From: Pelagihabitans sp963710535
GTDB taxonomy: Bacteria; Bacteroidota; Bacteroidia; Flavobacteriales; Flavobacteriaceae
Length of the DNA: 64,000 bases
Assembly (NCBI GenBank): GCA_963710535.1
Contig: CAVQAW010000004.1
Span: 248,001-312,000, forward strand
Direction: 5' to 3'
Shown: piece after piece, positions 1 to 8,009 of the stretch
Layout: the number at the start of each line of letters is the position of its first letter
Position numbering within the stretch: the first letter of the stretch is position 1
Notes under the pieces: generated by a model
Told to the model about the DNA's origin: nothing
What the model saw: only the letters and a program-made list of their open reading frames with translations
Databases searched by the model: none
Position numbers and translations under genes: made by a program

Positions 1-133
1 TCACCATGGAGGGCTGATAAATCGGCAGCACAACTTTAGGCTTCAAAGCATTGTAGAACAAATAGATGATCACTGCCGAAAGCATCAAAAGTACCGCGCC
101 AAAAAGCTTGTATTTCGCAAAAAAGGAACCCAT
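1..133 (-). CDS. Probable SCO family protein (SCO1/SenC), N-terminus only
   Basis: This is the first 44 codons of a gene that runs off the left edge. It opens with a short basic/polar start (MGSFFAKYKLF) and one hydrophobic segment of about 18 residues, as in a membrane-anchored periplasmic protein, followed by KPKVVLPIYQPSMV. The LPIY-Q/N-P stretch after an N-terminal anchor resembles flavobacterial SCO-type copper chaperones for cytochrome oxidase, and such a gene often lies next to rseP, but the CxxxC copper site would lie outside the window. A TATCTTTG box (minus strand) sits 11 nt upstream of the ATG. The gene is divergent from rseP. Confidence 0.5.
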   Translation of the reverse strand, partial: MGSFFAKYKLFGAVLLMLSAVIIYLFYNALKPKVVLPIYQPSMV

Positions 134-144
134 GTTTTTTTTTG

Positions 145-152
145 CAAAGATA
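145..152 (-). promoter_or_regulatory. Promoter -7 box for the SCO-like gene
   Basis: On the minus strand this reads TATCTTTG, a full match to the Bacteroidota sigma-A -7 consensus TAnnTTTG, 11 nt before the ATG at 133. No clear TTG at -33 was found. Confidence 0.4.
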
Positions 153-259
153 AGCCACGAACGGGCAGCGGTAAAGTTTTTGGGGCATACGGGCTACTAA
201 AACTTTCTTAAATACGCAGTAGTGGGGATACTTTCTTTTTTTAAGAGTACTTAAAGGTG

Positions 260-267
260 TACTTTTG
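260..267 (+). promoter_or_regulatory. Promoter -7 box for rseP
   Basis: TACTTTTG matches TAnnTTTG exactly and lies 24 nt before the rseP ATG. The -33 region is a T-run without a clean TTG. Confidence 0.5.
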
Positions 268-291
268 TGCGTTAAATTTTAGAAAATAGAA

Positions 292-1650
292 ATGAGTCCG
301 ATACTGATAAAGACCATACAATTTTTTTTAAGTCTTTCGATATTGATCGTGTTGCACGAGCTCGGTCATTTTATCCCGGCCAAAATATTCAAAACCAGGG
401 TAGAGAAATTTTACTTGTTTTTTGATGTCAAATTTTCCCTGTTCAAAAAGAAAATCGGTGAGACGGTGTATGGTATTGGATGGTTGCCTCTTGGCGGTTA
501 TGTGAAGATATCCGGGATGATCGATGAAAGCATGGATACGGAAGCCATGAAGGAAGCCCCTAAGCCATGGGAATTCCGAAGCAAACCCGCATGGCAAAGA
601 TTGATCATCATGTTGGGCGGTGTCACGGTAAACTTTCTTCTAGCCGTGATCATCTATATAGGAATGGCATTTGCCTACGGGGATCAGTACATTCCGATGG
701 ACAGCCTTAAAGATGGCGTGAACGTCCTCGAAAAAGAAATCGGCGACAAGATCGGCATCCAGACGGGGGATAAAATCCTTGCTGTTGACGGAAATAAAAT
801 AGAGGACTTCAATGGTGTTTTTATGGAAATCGTAAACGGGAATACCATAACGATTGAAAGAAATGGCAACATTATCGAACAGCAGATCCCCATCGATTTT
901 ATTGCCACCTTGTTGAAAGATGAGGACAAGATCCGTTTTTTGAGTCCCCGCATTCCCTTTGTAGTGGGTGAAGTTTCACCGAAATCCCAGAATAAGGATT
1001 CGGGTTTGAAACCCAAGGATAAGATCGTGGAAATTGCGGGAGAGCCCATCCAATACTTCGATCAGGCCAAACCGATATTGGACCGTTATAAAGGAGGCAA
1101 AATAGACCTTACCGTACTCCGTGATAAAGGGACCAGGGCCCAAATTCCGGTGGTGATCAGCGATACGGCCACCATAGGGGTGGCCCTTGGCGGTTTGAGC
1201 TATGAAGATTTAGAGGCCGATGGCATCTTAAGGTTGAAAACCAAAACCTATTCGCTTGTTGAATCGATCCCCGCGGGTATCGACAAAGGGGTGACCACTT
1301 TATCTAGTTATGTAAAACAACTTAAAAAAATCTTCAATCCGGAAACTGGGGCTTACAAAGGCGTGGGCGGTTTTGCAGCGATCGGTGGCCTTTTCCCCGA
1401 TACCTGGAACTGGGCCGCCTTTTGGAACACCACCGCTTTTATTTCCATTATTTTGGCCTTTATGAACATTCTGCCCATCCCGGCATTGGACGGGGGCCAT
1501 GTGATGTTCCTGCTTTTTGAAATGGTCACCGGACGGAAGCCCAGCGACAAGTTTTTGGAATATGCCCAAATGACCGGTTTTTTCATTTTGATCCTGCTGT
1601 TGTTGTTTGCCAATGGCAATGATCTTTATAAATGGTTGTTTAAGCCTTAA
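292..1650 (+). CDS. rseP: Site-2 intramembrane zinc metalloprotease RseP
   Basis: This 452-residue inner-membrane protease of family M50 cleaves membrane-spanning substrates such as anti-sigma factors within the bilayer. The first transmembrane helix carries the zinc motif HELGH at residues 22-26, and the third ligand lies in NILPIPALDGGH (Asp near residue 400). Two PDZ-like stretches fill roughly residues 140-300 between the membrane halves, and the C-terminus is hydrophobic. Length and domain order are normal for the family. The start at 292 puts the first hydrophobic helix immediately after the initiator, and a TACTTTTG box lies 24 nt upstream. An anti-sigma-like protein encoded at 47321-48886 would be a natural candidate substrate, but this is inference. 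Confidence 0.93.
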   Translation: MSPILIKTIQFFLSLSILIVLHELGHFIPAKIFKTRVEKFYLFFDVKFSLFKKKIGETVYGIGWLPLGGYVKISGMIDESMDTEAMKEAPKPWEFRSKPAWQRLIIMLGGVTVNFLLAVIIYIGMAFAYGDQYIPMDSLKDGVNVLEKEIGDKIGIQTGDKILAVDGNKIEDFNGVFMEIVNGNTITIERNGNIIEQQIPIDFIATLLKDEDKIRFLSPRIPFVVGEVSPKSQNKDSGLKPKDKIVEIAGEPIQYFDQAKPILDRYKGGKIDLTVLRDKGTRAQIPVVISDTATIGVALGGLSYEDLEADGILRLKTKTYSLVESIPAGIDKGVTTLSSYVKQLKKIFNPETGAYKGVGGFAAIGGLFPDTWNWAAFWNTTAFISIILAFMNILPIPALDGGHVMFLLFEMVTGRKPSDKFLEYAQMTGFFILILLLLFANGNDLYKWLFKP

Positions 1651-1663
1651 AAGCCGTTTTTTA

Positions 1664-1694
1664 TTTGGGGTAAATGAAAAATAAATTATATTTG
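1664..1694 (+). promoter_or_regulatory. Promoter of tRNA-Asn
   Basis: TTTG at 1664-1667 and TATATTTG at 1687-1694 are separated by 19 nt. This matches both halves of the Bacteroidota promoter (TTTG, about 19-21 nt, TAnnTTTG) and lies 34 nt before the tRNA. Confidence 0.75.
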
Positions 1695-1728
1695 CACCCG
1701 CTAAATACGTGCTTTGGCACTGTATTAT

Positions 1729-1802
1729 TCCTCCTTAGCTCAGCTGGTTAGAGCATCTGACTGTTAATCAGAGGGTCCTTGGTTCGAGCCCAAGAGGAGG
1801 AG
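1729..1802 (+). tRNA. tRNA-Asn (anticodon GTT)
   Basis: The stretch folds as a full cloverleaf. The acceptor stem is TCCTCCT with AGGAGGA, the D stem GCTC with GAGC, the anticodon stem TCTGA with TCAGA around the loop CTGTTAA, and the T stem CTTGG with CCAAG around TTCGAGC. The anticodon GTT is at 1763-1765 and the discriminator base is G. The 3' CCA is not encoded. A strong promoter lies upstream and a terminator follows at 1818, so it is a single-gene unit. Confidence 0.97.
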
Positions 1803-1817
1803 CAACAGCGACGACAA

Positions 1818-1841
1818 GCCACTAGCAATAGTGGCTTTTTT
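1818..1841 (+). terminator. Rho-independent terminator of tRNA-Asn
   Basis: The stem GCCACTA with TAGTGGC closes a GCAA tetraloop and is followed directly by six T residues. Confidence 0.85.
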
Positions 1842-1930
1842 CGTTTGGGTTCAACTTCATTGGACTGCATTCCAATCTTCCCCAAAAAACACAAAAGCAT
1901 CGGATGGACAGAAAATGGACATATTACATA

Positions 1931-1960
1931 AAAAAAGACCCCGGATGTTCCAGGGTCTTT
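1931..1960 (-). terminator. Terminator of the DUF1080 gene
   Basis: On the minus strand the stem AAAGACCC with GGGTCTTT (11-nt loop) runs into a T-rich tail. It lies about 50 nt past the stop of the gene at 2014. Confidence 0.7.
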
Positions 1961-2013
1961 ATCGTCTATAGAGTGTCGTCTATGGAGATTTCAATGATGG
2001 CTTGAAAAAGTGC

Positions 2014-3039
2014 TCACAACACAGGCGTCAATACGATATTGCGATAGGCTACCATGCCATGGTCGCCTTGTAAATAAATAGGCCCCGGTGCAAATACATC
2101 GGAACTGATCGCCCCGCCCGTCGGGCCATCCACTGCCTTGTTGTCCACAATCTTTTTTCCGTTGAAGATGACGGTTATATGACGGTCTACCAAGGTGATG
2201 TCGAGACTCTGCCATTCACCGGCCGGCTTTTCGGCGGCCTCGCTTGGGGTAATACGGCTATAGACCGCGCCCATATTATGGGAATCCACCGCCAATCCGT
2301 ACGAGTCCACGACCTGAATTTCATAAAGGCCCCGAAGATATACCCCACTATTGTTGCCTTTGGGCACATTGACTTCCAGTTTAAGGTTAAAATCCCCAAA
2401 TTCTTCATCGGTACGCAGGTTTCCATAGGAAACATGATCACCATGCTCGGGTTGTACGGGGTCATTCTGCATGGTGCCATCCACCACCTTGAAGCCATTC
2501 GCTTTGTTAGGATCGATCGGCCTCCATCCCTGCATATCCTTCCCGTTGAACAGTTTTATGGGCTTGCCATATTTTATGGCGCTTAAATCTGGTGCAGGAC
2601 CTACGGGAGGCATCCGTTTTCCTGTAAACTGCGCGACCGATTCTCCAGAGCCCTCCCAAGAAGGTCCGGTCATGGTACCCGCTATGGTGTCGCCCGTTTT
2701 GGTGATGCGCAAGGTCCATGTCAAAATATGTTTGCGTTCTTGGCCCGTGTCGTCGTTTTTGAGAACGCGTTCACTGGTCCTGGTCACGACCAAAGTATTT
2801 TCATCTGCCAAATAAATATCGGAAACGGGCAGCACACTGCCGCCGATCCATAAGAGTTCCCCGTCTAGAAACCCCTGCCCGTCATGTACGTTAAGCCAGC
2901 CTACCCCGCCCCCTTCAATATCAATGCCCCACATGCCCAGAAAGCCGTTTTCAACATCAGGGGATTGGCCATTGCCGTTGGCAAATAGATGAGGCACGGT
3001 TAAAACAAAAGCGATCAAGCTAAGTAAATTATTTCTCAT
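2014..3039 (-). CDS. Secreted DUF1080 / 3-keto-disaccharide hydrolase family protein
   Basis: The 341-residue product starts with a signal peptide (MRNNLLSLIAFVLTVPHLFA). Residues of about 25-140 form a beta-rich N-terminal domain. The C-terminal half is the DUF1080 laminin-G-like fold, with KLFNGKDMQGW, NNSGVYLRG and EIQVVDSYG. Families of this type are reported to act on 3-keto sugars or as carbohydrate-binding modules, so a periplasmic role in sugar degradation is likely. The substrate cannot be told. I chose the ATG at 3039 because the longer frame only adds a low-complexity KTKTKT stretch before the signal peptide. A terminator follows at 1931-1960, so it is a single-gene unit. Confidence 0.8.
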   Translation of the reverse strand: MRNNLLSLIAFVLTVPHLFANGNGQSPDVENGFLGMWGIDIEGGGVGWLNVHDGQGFLDGELLWIGGSVLPVSDIYLADENTLVVTRTSERVLKNDDTGQERKHILTWTLRITKTGDTIAGTMTGPSWEGSGESVAQFTGKRMPPVGPAPDLSAIKYGKPIKLFNGKDMQGWRPIDPNKANGFKVVDGTMQNDPVQPEHGDHVSYGNLRTDEEFGDFNLKLEVNVPKGNNSGVYLRGLYEIQVVDSYGLAVDSHNMGAVYSRITPSEAAEKPAGEWQSLDITLVDRHITVIFNGKKIVDNKAVDGPTGGAISSDVFAPGPIYLQGDHGMVAYRNIVLTPVL

Positions 3040-3197
3040 GGTTTTGGTTTTGGTTTTCAATAGATACAATGCATATTACATTCATCCCTTAAAGTTAATG
3101 TTTTATTTGAAAAAAGCAGCCATTCCGAAATGGTTCATTTTGCACCTCTCCTAGGCCAAAACAAGATTTCCTTACGGGCTTTTTTTTGAAGATTCCC

Positions 3198-3205
3198 TAC
3201 CTTTG
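3198..3205 (+). promoter_or_regulatory. Promoter -7 box for hemF
   Basis: TACCTTTG is a perfect TAnnTTTG match 45 nt before the hemF ATG at 3251. It overlaps the upstream TTG at 3203, which argues against that longer start. Confidence 0.5.
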
Positions 3206-3250
3206 CCAAAAGAATCCTATTACCCCTGTCCAACTGCTTGGATGCCCATT

Positions 3251-4153
3251 ATGAAAGACCAATTCTACGCCTATATATTAGCCCTTCAAGACCAGATCAC
3301 CCAAAAATTGGAAGAAGTCGATGGCCATGCCCATTTTCGGGAAGACATTTGGGAGCGTTCCGAAGGAGGGGGCGGCAGATCCCGCATCATCGAGAACGGC
3401 GCCGTGTTTGAAAAAGGGGGCGTCAATATCTCTGCCGTGCATGGTGCGTTGCCCCAAAGCATGCAAAACTACTTCGGCGTTGCGGAGGCCGATTTTTTTG
3501 CATGTGGACTGAGCCTGGTACTGCATCCCAAAAACCCGATGGTCCCCACGGTACATGCCAATTGGCGGTATTTTGAAATGTACGATAAACAGGGAGATAT
3601 CGTGGATCAATGGTTCGGAGGAGGGCAAGACCTGACCCCCTATTATCTCTTTGAGGAAGACGTCGTTCATTTTCATAGGATCTGCAAACAAGCATGCGAC
3701 GCACATGATCCCACGTTCTATCCTGAATTCAAAGAGAAGTGCGATGCCTATTTTTGGAATGCACATAGGGATGAAGCCAGGGGGGTGGGCGGACTTTTTT
3801 TTGATTATTGCAGGGCTTCCGAAACCAAGGATTTAGCACAATGGTTTGCTTTTGTCACCGAGGTGGGCAACAGTTTTTTAGAAGCTTATATACCGATTGT
3901 TATAAAACGAAAGGCGCATGCCTATGGTCCTGCGCAAAGGGATTGGCAGGAAATTCGCCGCGGCCGCTACGTGGAGTTCAATCTGGTACACGATAAGGGC
4001 ACCCTCTTCGGTTTAAAGACCAACGGGCGGATCGAGAGCATCCTCATGAGCCTTCCACCCCACGTGCAATGGCGATACGACCATCATCCTGAAAAAGGCA
4101 GTGAGGAGGAAAGATTATTGAAGTTGCTGCAATCACCCAAAGATTGGGCATAA
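3251..4153 (+). CDS. hemF: Oxygen-dependent coproporphyrinogen III oxidase
   Basis: HemF decarboxylates coproporphyrinogen III to protoporphyrinogen IX using O2 in the cytoplasmic haem pathway. The 300-residue length equals that of the family. Visible signatures are EGGGGRSRIIENG followed by FEKGGVNIS, FGGGQDLTPYY, GGLFFDYC and the C-terminal YVEFNLVHDKGT. An upstream TTG would add 16 residues, but the TACCTTTG promoter box overlaps it, so ATG 3251 is preferred. hemB follows about 140 nt downstream on the same strand, so two haem enzymes are clustered. Use of the O2-dependent enzyme fits an aerobe. Confidence 0.95.
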   Translation: MKDQFYAYILALQDQITQKLEEVDGHAHFREDIWERSEGGGGRSRIIENGAVFEKGGVNISAVHGALPQSMQNYFGVAEADFFACGLSLVLHPKNPMVPTVHANWRYFEMYDKQGDIVDQWFGGGQDLTPYYLFEEDVVHFHRICKQACDAHDPTFYPEFKEKCDAYFWNAHRDEARGVGGLFFDYCRASETKDLAQWFAFVTEVGNSFLEAYIPIVIKRKAHAYGPAQRDWQEIRRGRYVEFNLVHDKGTLFGLKTNGRIESILMSLPPHVQWRYDHHPEKGSEEERLLKLLQSPKDWA

Positions 4154-4296
4154 ATGTATTGCCAATTCCCGCCTTCCCATCCTCCGTTCTTTAGAAACAC
4201 CAACAGTCGCCATAAAAACAAACTGCCGTTGCTCTTCTGAAAATTTTAGGCCCTTTTTGGAGGGGAATATGTAATTTTACTATAAATAGCGAACTC

Positions 4297-5286
4297 ATGT
4301 ACCCATTGCGAAGAAACAGAAGGCTGAGGACCAACGAAGCCATCCGCCATTTGGTCAGGGAAACCATCATCACCCCAAGCGATTTTTTGGTACCGCTTTT
4401 TGTGGTCGACGGCAAAGGAATAAAAGAAGAGATTCCTTCCATGCCCAATTACTACCGGATCAGTTTGGATGTACTGTCTAAAGAAGTTAAGGAGTTGTGG
4501 GGCATGGGCCTATGCGCCGTGCTGTTGTTCGTAAAAGTGCCTGAACGCCTTAAAGACAACAAGGGGACCGAGGCGCTCAATGCCGATGGCTTGATGCAAC
4601 GGGCGATAAAAGCGGTAAAGCATGCCTGTCCCGATATGTTGGTGATGACCGATGTGGCCTTAGATCCCTATTCCAGCTACGGTCACGACGGGGTAGTTGA
4701 AAATGGCCAGATCGACAATGACACCACCGTTGATATTTTGGCGGAAATGAGCGTGTCCCACGCCTTGGCCGGAGCCGATTTTGTGGCCCCAAGCGACATG
4801 ATGGACGGCCGTATCCTAACGATTCGGGAAGCCCTGGAAGAGGAAGGCTTGGTCAATACCGGGATCATGAGTTACAGTGCAAAATATGCAAGTGCCTTTT
4901 ATGGTCCGTTCCGGGATGCGCTCGATTCGGCACCCGTGGATAAAATCAATGTGCCCAAAGACAAAACGACCTATCAAATGGATGCCGCCAACCGATTTGA
5001 AGCGCTCAAGGAAACCCTGATGGATATCGATGAAGGCGCCGATATCGTAATGGTAAAACCCGGACTCTGTTACCTTGATATCGTCAGGGAAATACGAAAC
5101 GAAGTGGATGTACCGGTCGCCGTATACCAGGTGAGCGGCGAATATGCCATGCTGAAGGCGGCAGCCGAAAAAGGCTGGCTCGATCACGATGCCGTAATGA
5201 TGGAACAACTGATTTCCATAAAAAGGGCAGGAGCCAATATCATTGCGAGCTACTTTGCCAAAGATGCCGTGAAACTGATGGGATAA
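4297..5286 (+). CDS. hemB: Porphobilinogen synthase (delta-aminolevulinate dehydratase)
   Basis: HemB condenses two 5-aminolevulinate molecules to porphobilinogen. The 329 residues are standard. The two Schiff-base lysines are visible in SYSAKYASAFYGPFRDA and MVKPGLCYLD. At the metal site the sequence reads DVALDPYSSYGHDG: the cysteines of zinc enzymes are replaced by Asp-type residues, so this is the magnesium/potassium type known from Pseudomonas rather than the zinc type. It lies downstream of hemF in the same direction. A weak TAATTTTA box lies at 4272, so it may have its own promoter. Confidence 0.95.
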   Translation: MYPLRRNRRLRTNEAIRHLVRETIITPSDFLVPLFVVDGKGIKEEIPSMPNYYRISLDVLSKEVKELWGMGLCAVLLFVKVPERLKDNKGTEALNADGLMQRAIKAVKHACPDMLVMTDVALDPYSSYGHDGVVENGQIDNDTTVDILAEMSVSHALAGADFVAPSDMMDGRILTIREALEEEGLVNTGIMSYSAKYASAFYGPFRDALDSAPVDKINVPKDKTTYQMDAANRFEALKETLMDIDEGADIVMVKPGLCYLDIVREIRNEVDVPVAVYQVSGEYAMLKAAAEKGWLDHDAVMMEQLISIKRAGANIIASYFAKDAVKLMG

Positions 5287-5343
5287 GCCGAAAAAGCCAT
5301 CCCGTTCCCAAGGCATGGTTTTCGGAACGATTGCGATAACAAA

Positions 5344-6672
5344 ATGAAAATCAAAATTTTAATACTAATTGGTATTATTTTGACTGCCCAAGTTATGCAG
5401 GGGCAGGCCAAGGTAGTGGCCGATCCGCTAGGTACTTCAACTGAAGGGCTCACTTATGCCAACCCGAAGGAAGTAGGTCTCGATTCGGCATACATCCATC
5501 ATCGGGTAGATTCGATCATGACGAATGCCATTAGGCAACAGGCATTTCCAGGCGCCCAGGTTTTGGTGGCTAAAAATGGCAAAATCATATTTCACAAAGC
5601 CTATGGCCACCATGGCTACGACAGCTTGCAAACAACGGCCTTGGACGACCTCTATGATTTGGCCTCGGTTACCAAAATAGCGGCCTCCCTGCCCGCGTTG
5701 ATGGCCTTAGTGGAAACGCATCAATTGGATCTGGATGAACCTTTCAGCCGATACTGGGAGCGCTGGAAAGGCAAAAAGGACAAAGAAAACCTAACGCTGC
5801 GGGAAATATTGGCCCATCAAGCCGGACTGGTACCCTACATTGTATACCTGAACGAAGTGCTTAAGAAAAAGGGAGGGACCAAATCCCGTTTTGTGAAAAA
5901 TAACATTCGGCCGCGTTTTCAAAATCAGGCCTTTGACGCCATTTTTGTAAAAAATAGGTTTAGGAACAAAATGTACCGGATCATGGACCGCTCCAAAGTC
6001 TCCACGGAAAAAAAATACCTGTATTCCGGCCTTACATTTTTGATCTATCCCGAATTGATAGGGCAATTGACAGGGCAAGATTTTGAAAGCTATTTGCAAG
6101 ATCGTTTCTATGGCCCTTTAGGAGCAAGCACCATGGGTTTTAGACCGAAATTAAAGGGCTATCCCAACCGCATTGTGCCTACCGAGGTGGACACTCTCTT
6201 CCGCCATGCCCTGACCCAAGGCTGGGTTCATGACGAAAATGCGGCTCTGTTGGGAGGGATTTCCGGTAATGCCGGACTTTTTGCCTCCGCGACCGATTTG
6301 GCCAAATTGATGCAGATGTACATGCAGTATGGCGTTTATGCCGGCAAACGATATTTCTCGGAAGCCACCGTAAAAGAGTTCATCAAAGTACAATATCCGG
6401 AAAATGAAAATCGGCGAGGCCTGGTCTTCGATAAACCGTTATTGAAAAATGGCGATTTGGGCTTTGTCGATGCCTATCCTGCACCGGAAGTGGGTCCGGC
6501 AAGTTTCGGGCATAGCGGTTTTACGGGTACCTTTGTATGGGCCGATCCCGAAAGTCAATTGGTTTACATATTTTTATCGAATCGGGTGAGCCCCAGCAGG
6601 GAGCACCGCCATCTATATACCCTAAAAGTACGGGAAGCCGTGCAGCAAGTCTTTTACCAAGCAGCATTATAA
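5344..6672 (+). CDS. Exported serine hydrolase of the class C beta-lactamase / PBP4* fold
   Basis: The 442-residue protein has a signal peptide (MKIKILILIGIILTAQVMQGQA). The nucleophile motif SVTK is at residues 108-111 (SxxK), a YSG tyrosine motif lies in the middle, and HSGFTGT near residue 395 stands in for the third (KTG-like) motif. All three catalytic elements are therefore present. Proteins of this group act as D-aminopeptidases, esterases or peptidoglycan-related hydrolases; beta-lactam resistance cannot be inferred. In many flavobacteria a similar domain is fused behind a GH3 glycosidase, whereas here it stands alone. It lies 57 nt after hemB and 3 nt before ogt, so a run-through transcript is likely. 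Confidence 0.82.
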   Translation: MKIKILILIGIILTAQVMQGQAKVVADPLGTSTEGLTYANPKEVGLDSAYIHHRVDSIMTNAIRQQAFPGAQVLVAKNGKIIFHKAYGHHGYDSLQTTALDDLYDLASVTKIAASLPALMALVETHQLDLDEPFSRYWERWKGKKDKENLTLREILAHQAGLVPYIVYLNEVLKKKGGTKSRFVKNNIRPRFQNQAFDAIFVKNRFRNKMYRIMDRSKVSTEKKYLYSGLTFLIYPELIGQLTGQDFESYLQDRFYGPLGASTMGFRPKLKGYPNRIVPTEVDTLFRHALTQGWVHDENAALLGGISGNAGLFASATDLAKLMQMYMQYGVYAGKRYFSEATVKEFIKVQYPENENRRGLVFDKPLLKNGDLGFVDAYPAPEVGPASFGHSGFTGTFVWADPESQLVYIFLSNRVSPSREHRHLYTLKVREAVQQVFYQAAL

Positions 6673-6675
6673 CTT

Positions 6676-7155
6676 ATGGAAATCGATACGGCTTTTGTAA
6701 AAACCCCTTTGGGAATCGCAAAATTGGAAGGTGATGATGCCGGTCTTTCCGGCATTACCATTTTGGACAGCGAGGAAGTCCCAACCGCGGTAATCCCAGA
6801 AGTACTGGAAGATGCCGCCTATCAACTTCAGGAATACTTCGAGGGTAAAAGGAAGACGTTTGATTTGGAGTTGAACCCGCAAGGCACCGATTTTCAAAAA
6901 AAGGTATGGAAAGCGCTGTTGGATATCCCTTTTGGAAAGACCCTTTCCTATCTCGAACTCTCGAAAATATTGGGGGATGTCAAAGCCATAAGGGCCGTTG
7001 CTGCGGCAAACGGCAAAAACCCATTATGGATTGTGGTGCCCTGTCACCGTATTATTGGCAGTGACGGTTCTTTGATCGGATATGCAGGGGGGCTGCACCG
7101 CAAAAAATGGCTTTTGGAACACGAAAGTCCGGCCCAACAGCAAAGCCTATTTTAA
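6676..7155 (+). CDS. ogt: Methylated-DNA--protein-cysteine methyltransferase
   Basis: This suicide repair protein takes the alkyl group from O6-alkylguanine onto its own cysteine. The active-site motif IVVPCHRIIG lies near residue 120, followed by the usual YAGGLHRKKWLLEHE end. The helix-turn-helix region FGKTLSYLELSKILG precedes it. At 159 residues it is the short Ogt type without an Ada regulatory domain. The ATG is 3 nt past the stop of the serine hydrolase, which suggests co-transcription. Confidence 0.93.
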   Translation: MEIDTAFVKTPLGIAKLEGDDAGLSGITILDSEEVPTAVIPEVLEDAAYQLQEYFEGKRKTFDLELNPQGTDFQKKVWKALLDIPFGKTLSYLELSKILGDVKAIRAVAAANGKNPLWIVVPCHRIIGSDGSLIGYAGGLHRKKWLLEHESPAQQQSLF

Positions 7156-7264
7156 AATCTTATCTGCACCCTTGCGATCCCGATCAAAAAGGTCGACCCC
7201 CACAATTGGCGGGGTCTTCTTGAAATTGCAGCTTTGGTGCGGCCGAACGCCCTACCTTAGTTCG

Positions 7265-7272
7265 TATCTTTG
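7265..7272 (+). promoter_or_regulatory. Promoter -7 box before the exonuclease gene
   Basis: TATCTTTG matches TAnnTTTG and ends 13 nt before ATG 7286. No -33 TTG at the right spacing was seen. Confidence 0.4.
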
Positions 7273-7285
7273 GAAGGACTCTTTT

Positions 7286-8008
7286 ATGATCAACATGTTG
7301 GAAAAAATCAACTTAGAACATATTTTGTTCCTCGATATCGAAACGGTACCCGAAAAGCCCAGTTTTGATGAACTGGACGATATTAAAAAAGAACTCTGGG
7401 ATCAGAAATCGAAGTACCAACGGCAGGATGATATCTCCGCAGCCGAATTCTACGAGCGTGCGGGGATTTGGGCGGAGTTTGGAAAAATTATCTGTATTTC
7501 CGTGGGCTATTTTAATTTTAAAGGGGATGTCAGAACCTTCAGGGTGACCAGTTACCATGGCGATGAGGTTAGATTGCTGAAAGAATTCAAAAACCTGTTA
7601 ATAGATCATTTCAGTGGTGTGAAGCACCTACTTTGCGGTCATAACAGCAAGGAATTCGATTTTCCCTATATCGCCAGAAGAATGATCATCAATGGTATTT
7701 CGCTCCCCTATAAATTAAACCTATTTGGAAAAAAGCCATGGGAAATTCCGCATCTCGATACCATGGAGCTATGGAAATTCGGGGATTACAAACATTATAC
7801 TTCCCTCAAGCTCCTCGCCAATATCCTGGGCATCCCTTCCCCGAAACAAGACCTTGATGGCAGCATGGTACGCGGGGTTTATTATGAGGATAACGACCTC
7901 GATCGAATCGTCTCATATTGTGAATTGGATGTGGTGACCACTGCCCAAGTATTGCTCCGCCTACGAAACGAGGCTCCGATGGAAGAGCACGAGATCAAAA
8001 GGGTTTAA
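7286..8008 (+). CDS. 3'-5' exonuclease of the DnaQ-like / PolB-exo2 superfamily
   Basis: The 240-residue cytoplasmic protein has the exonuclease pattern of the RNase H-like fold. The first acidic motif is LFLDIETVPEKP, the second region is LLCGHNSKEFDFPYIARRM, and the final acidic motif is YCELDVVTTAQVLLRL. This combination is typical of the DNA_pol_B_exo2 family, a stand-alone nuclease of unclear cellular role (repair is a guess). The frame is open further upstream into ogt, but TATCTTTG lies just before ATG 7286 and supports that start. ATG 7295 is an alternative. The gene ends one base before the convergent gene. Confidence 0.8.
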   Translation: MINMLEKINLEHILFLDIETVPEKPSFDELDDIKKELWDQKSKYQRQDDISAAEFYERAGIWAEFGKIICISVGYFNFKGDVRTFRVTSYHGDEVRLLKEFKNLLIDHFSGVKHLLCGHNSKEFDFPYIARRMIINGISLPYKLNLFGKKPWEIPHLDTMELWKFGDYKHYTSLKLLANILGIPSPKQDLDGSMVRGVYYEDNDLDRIVSYCELDVVTTAQVLLRLRNEAPMEEHEIKRV

Positions 8009-8009
8009 A

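Noticed and set aside
3203..3250. A longer hemF start at TTG 3203.
   Set aside because: The TACCTTTG promoter box overlaps it, and the family N-terminus begins at ATG 3251.
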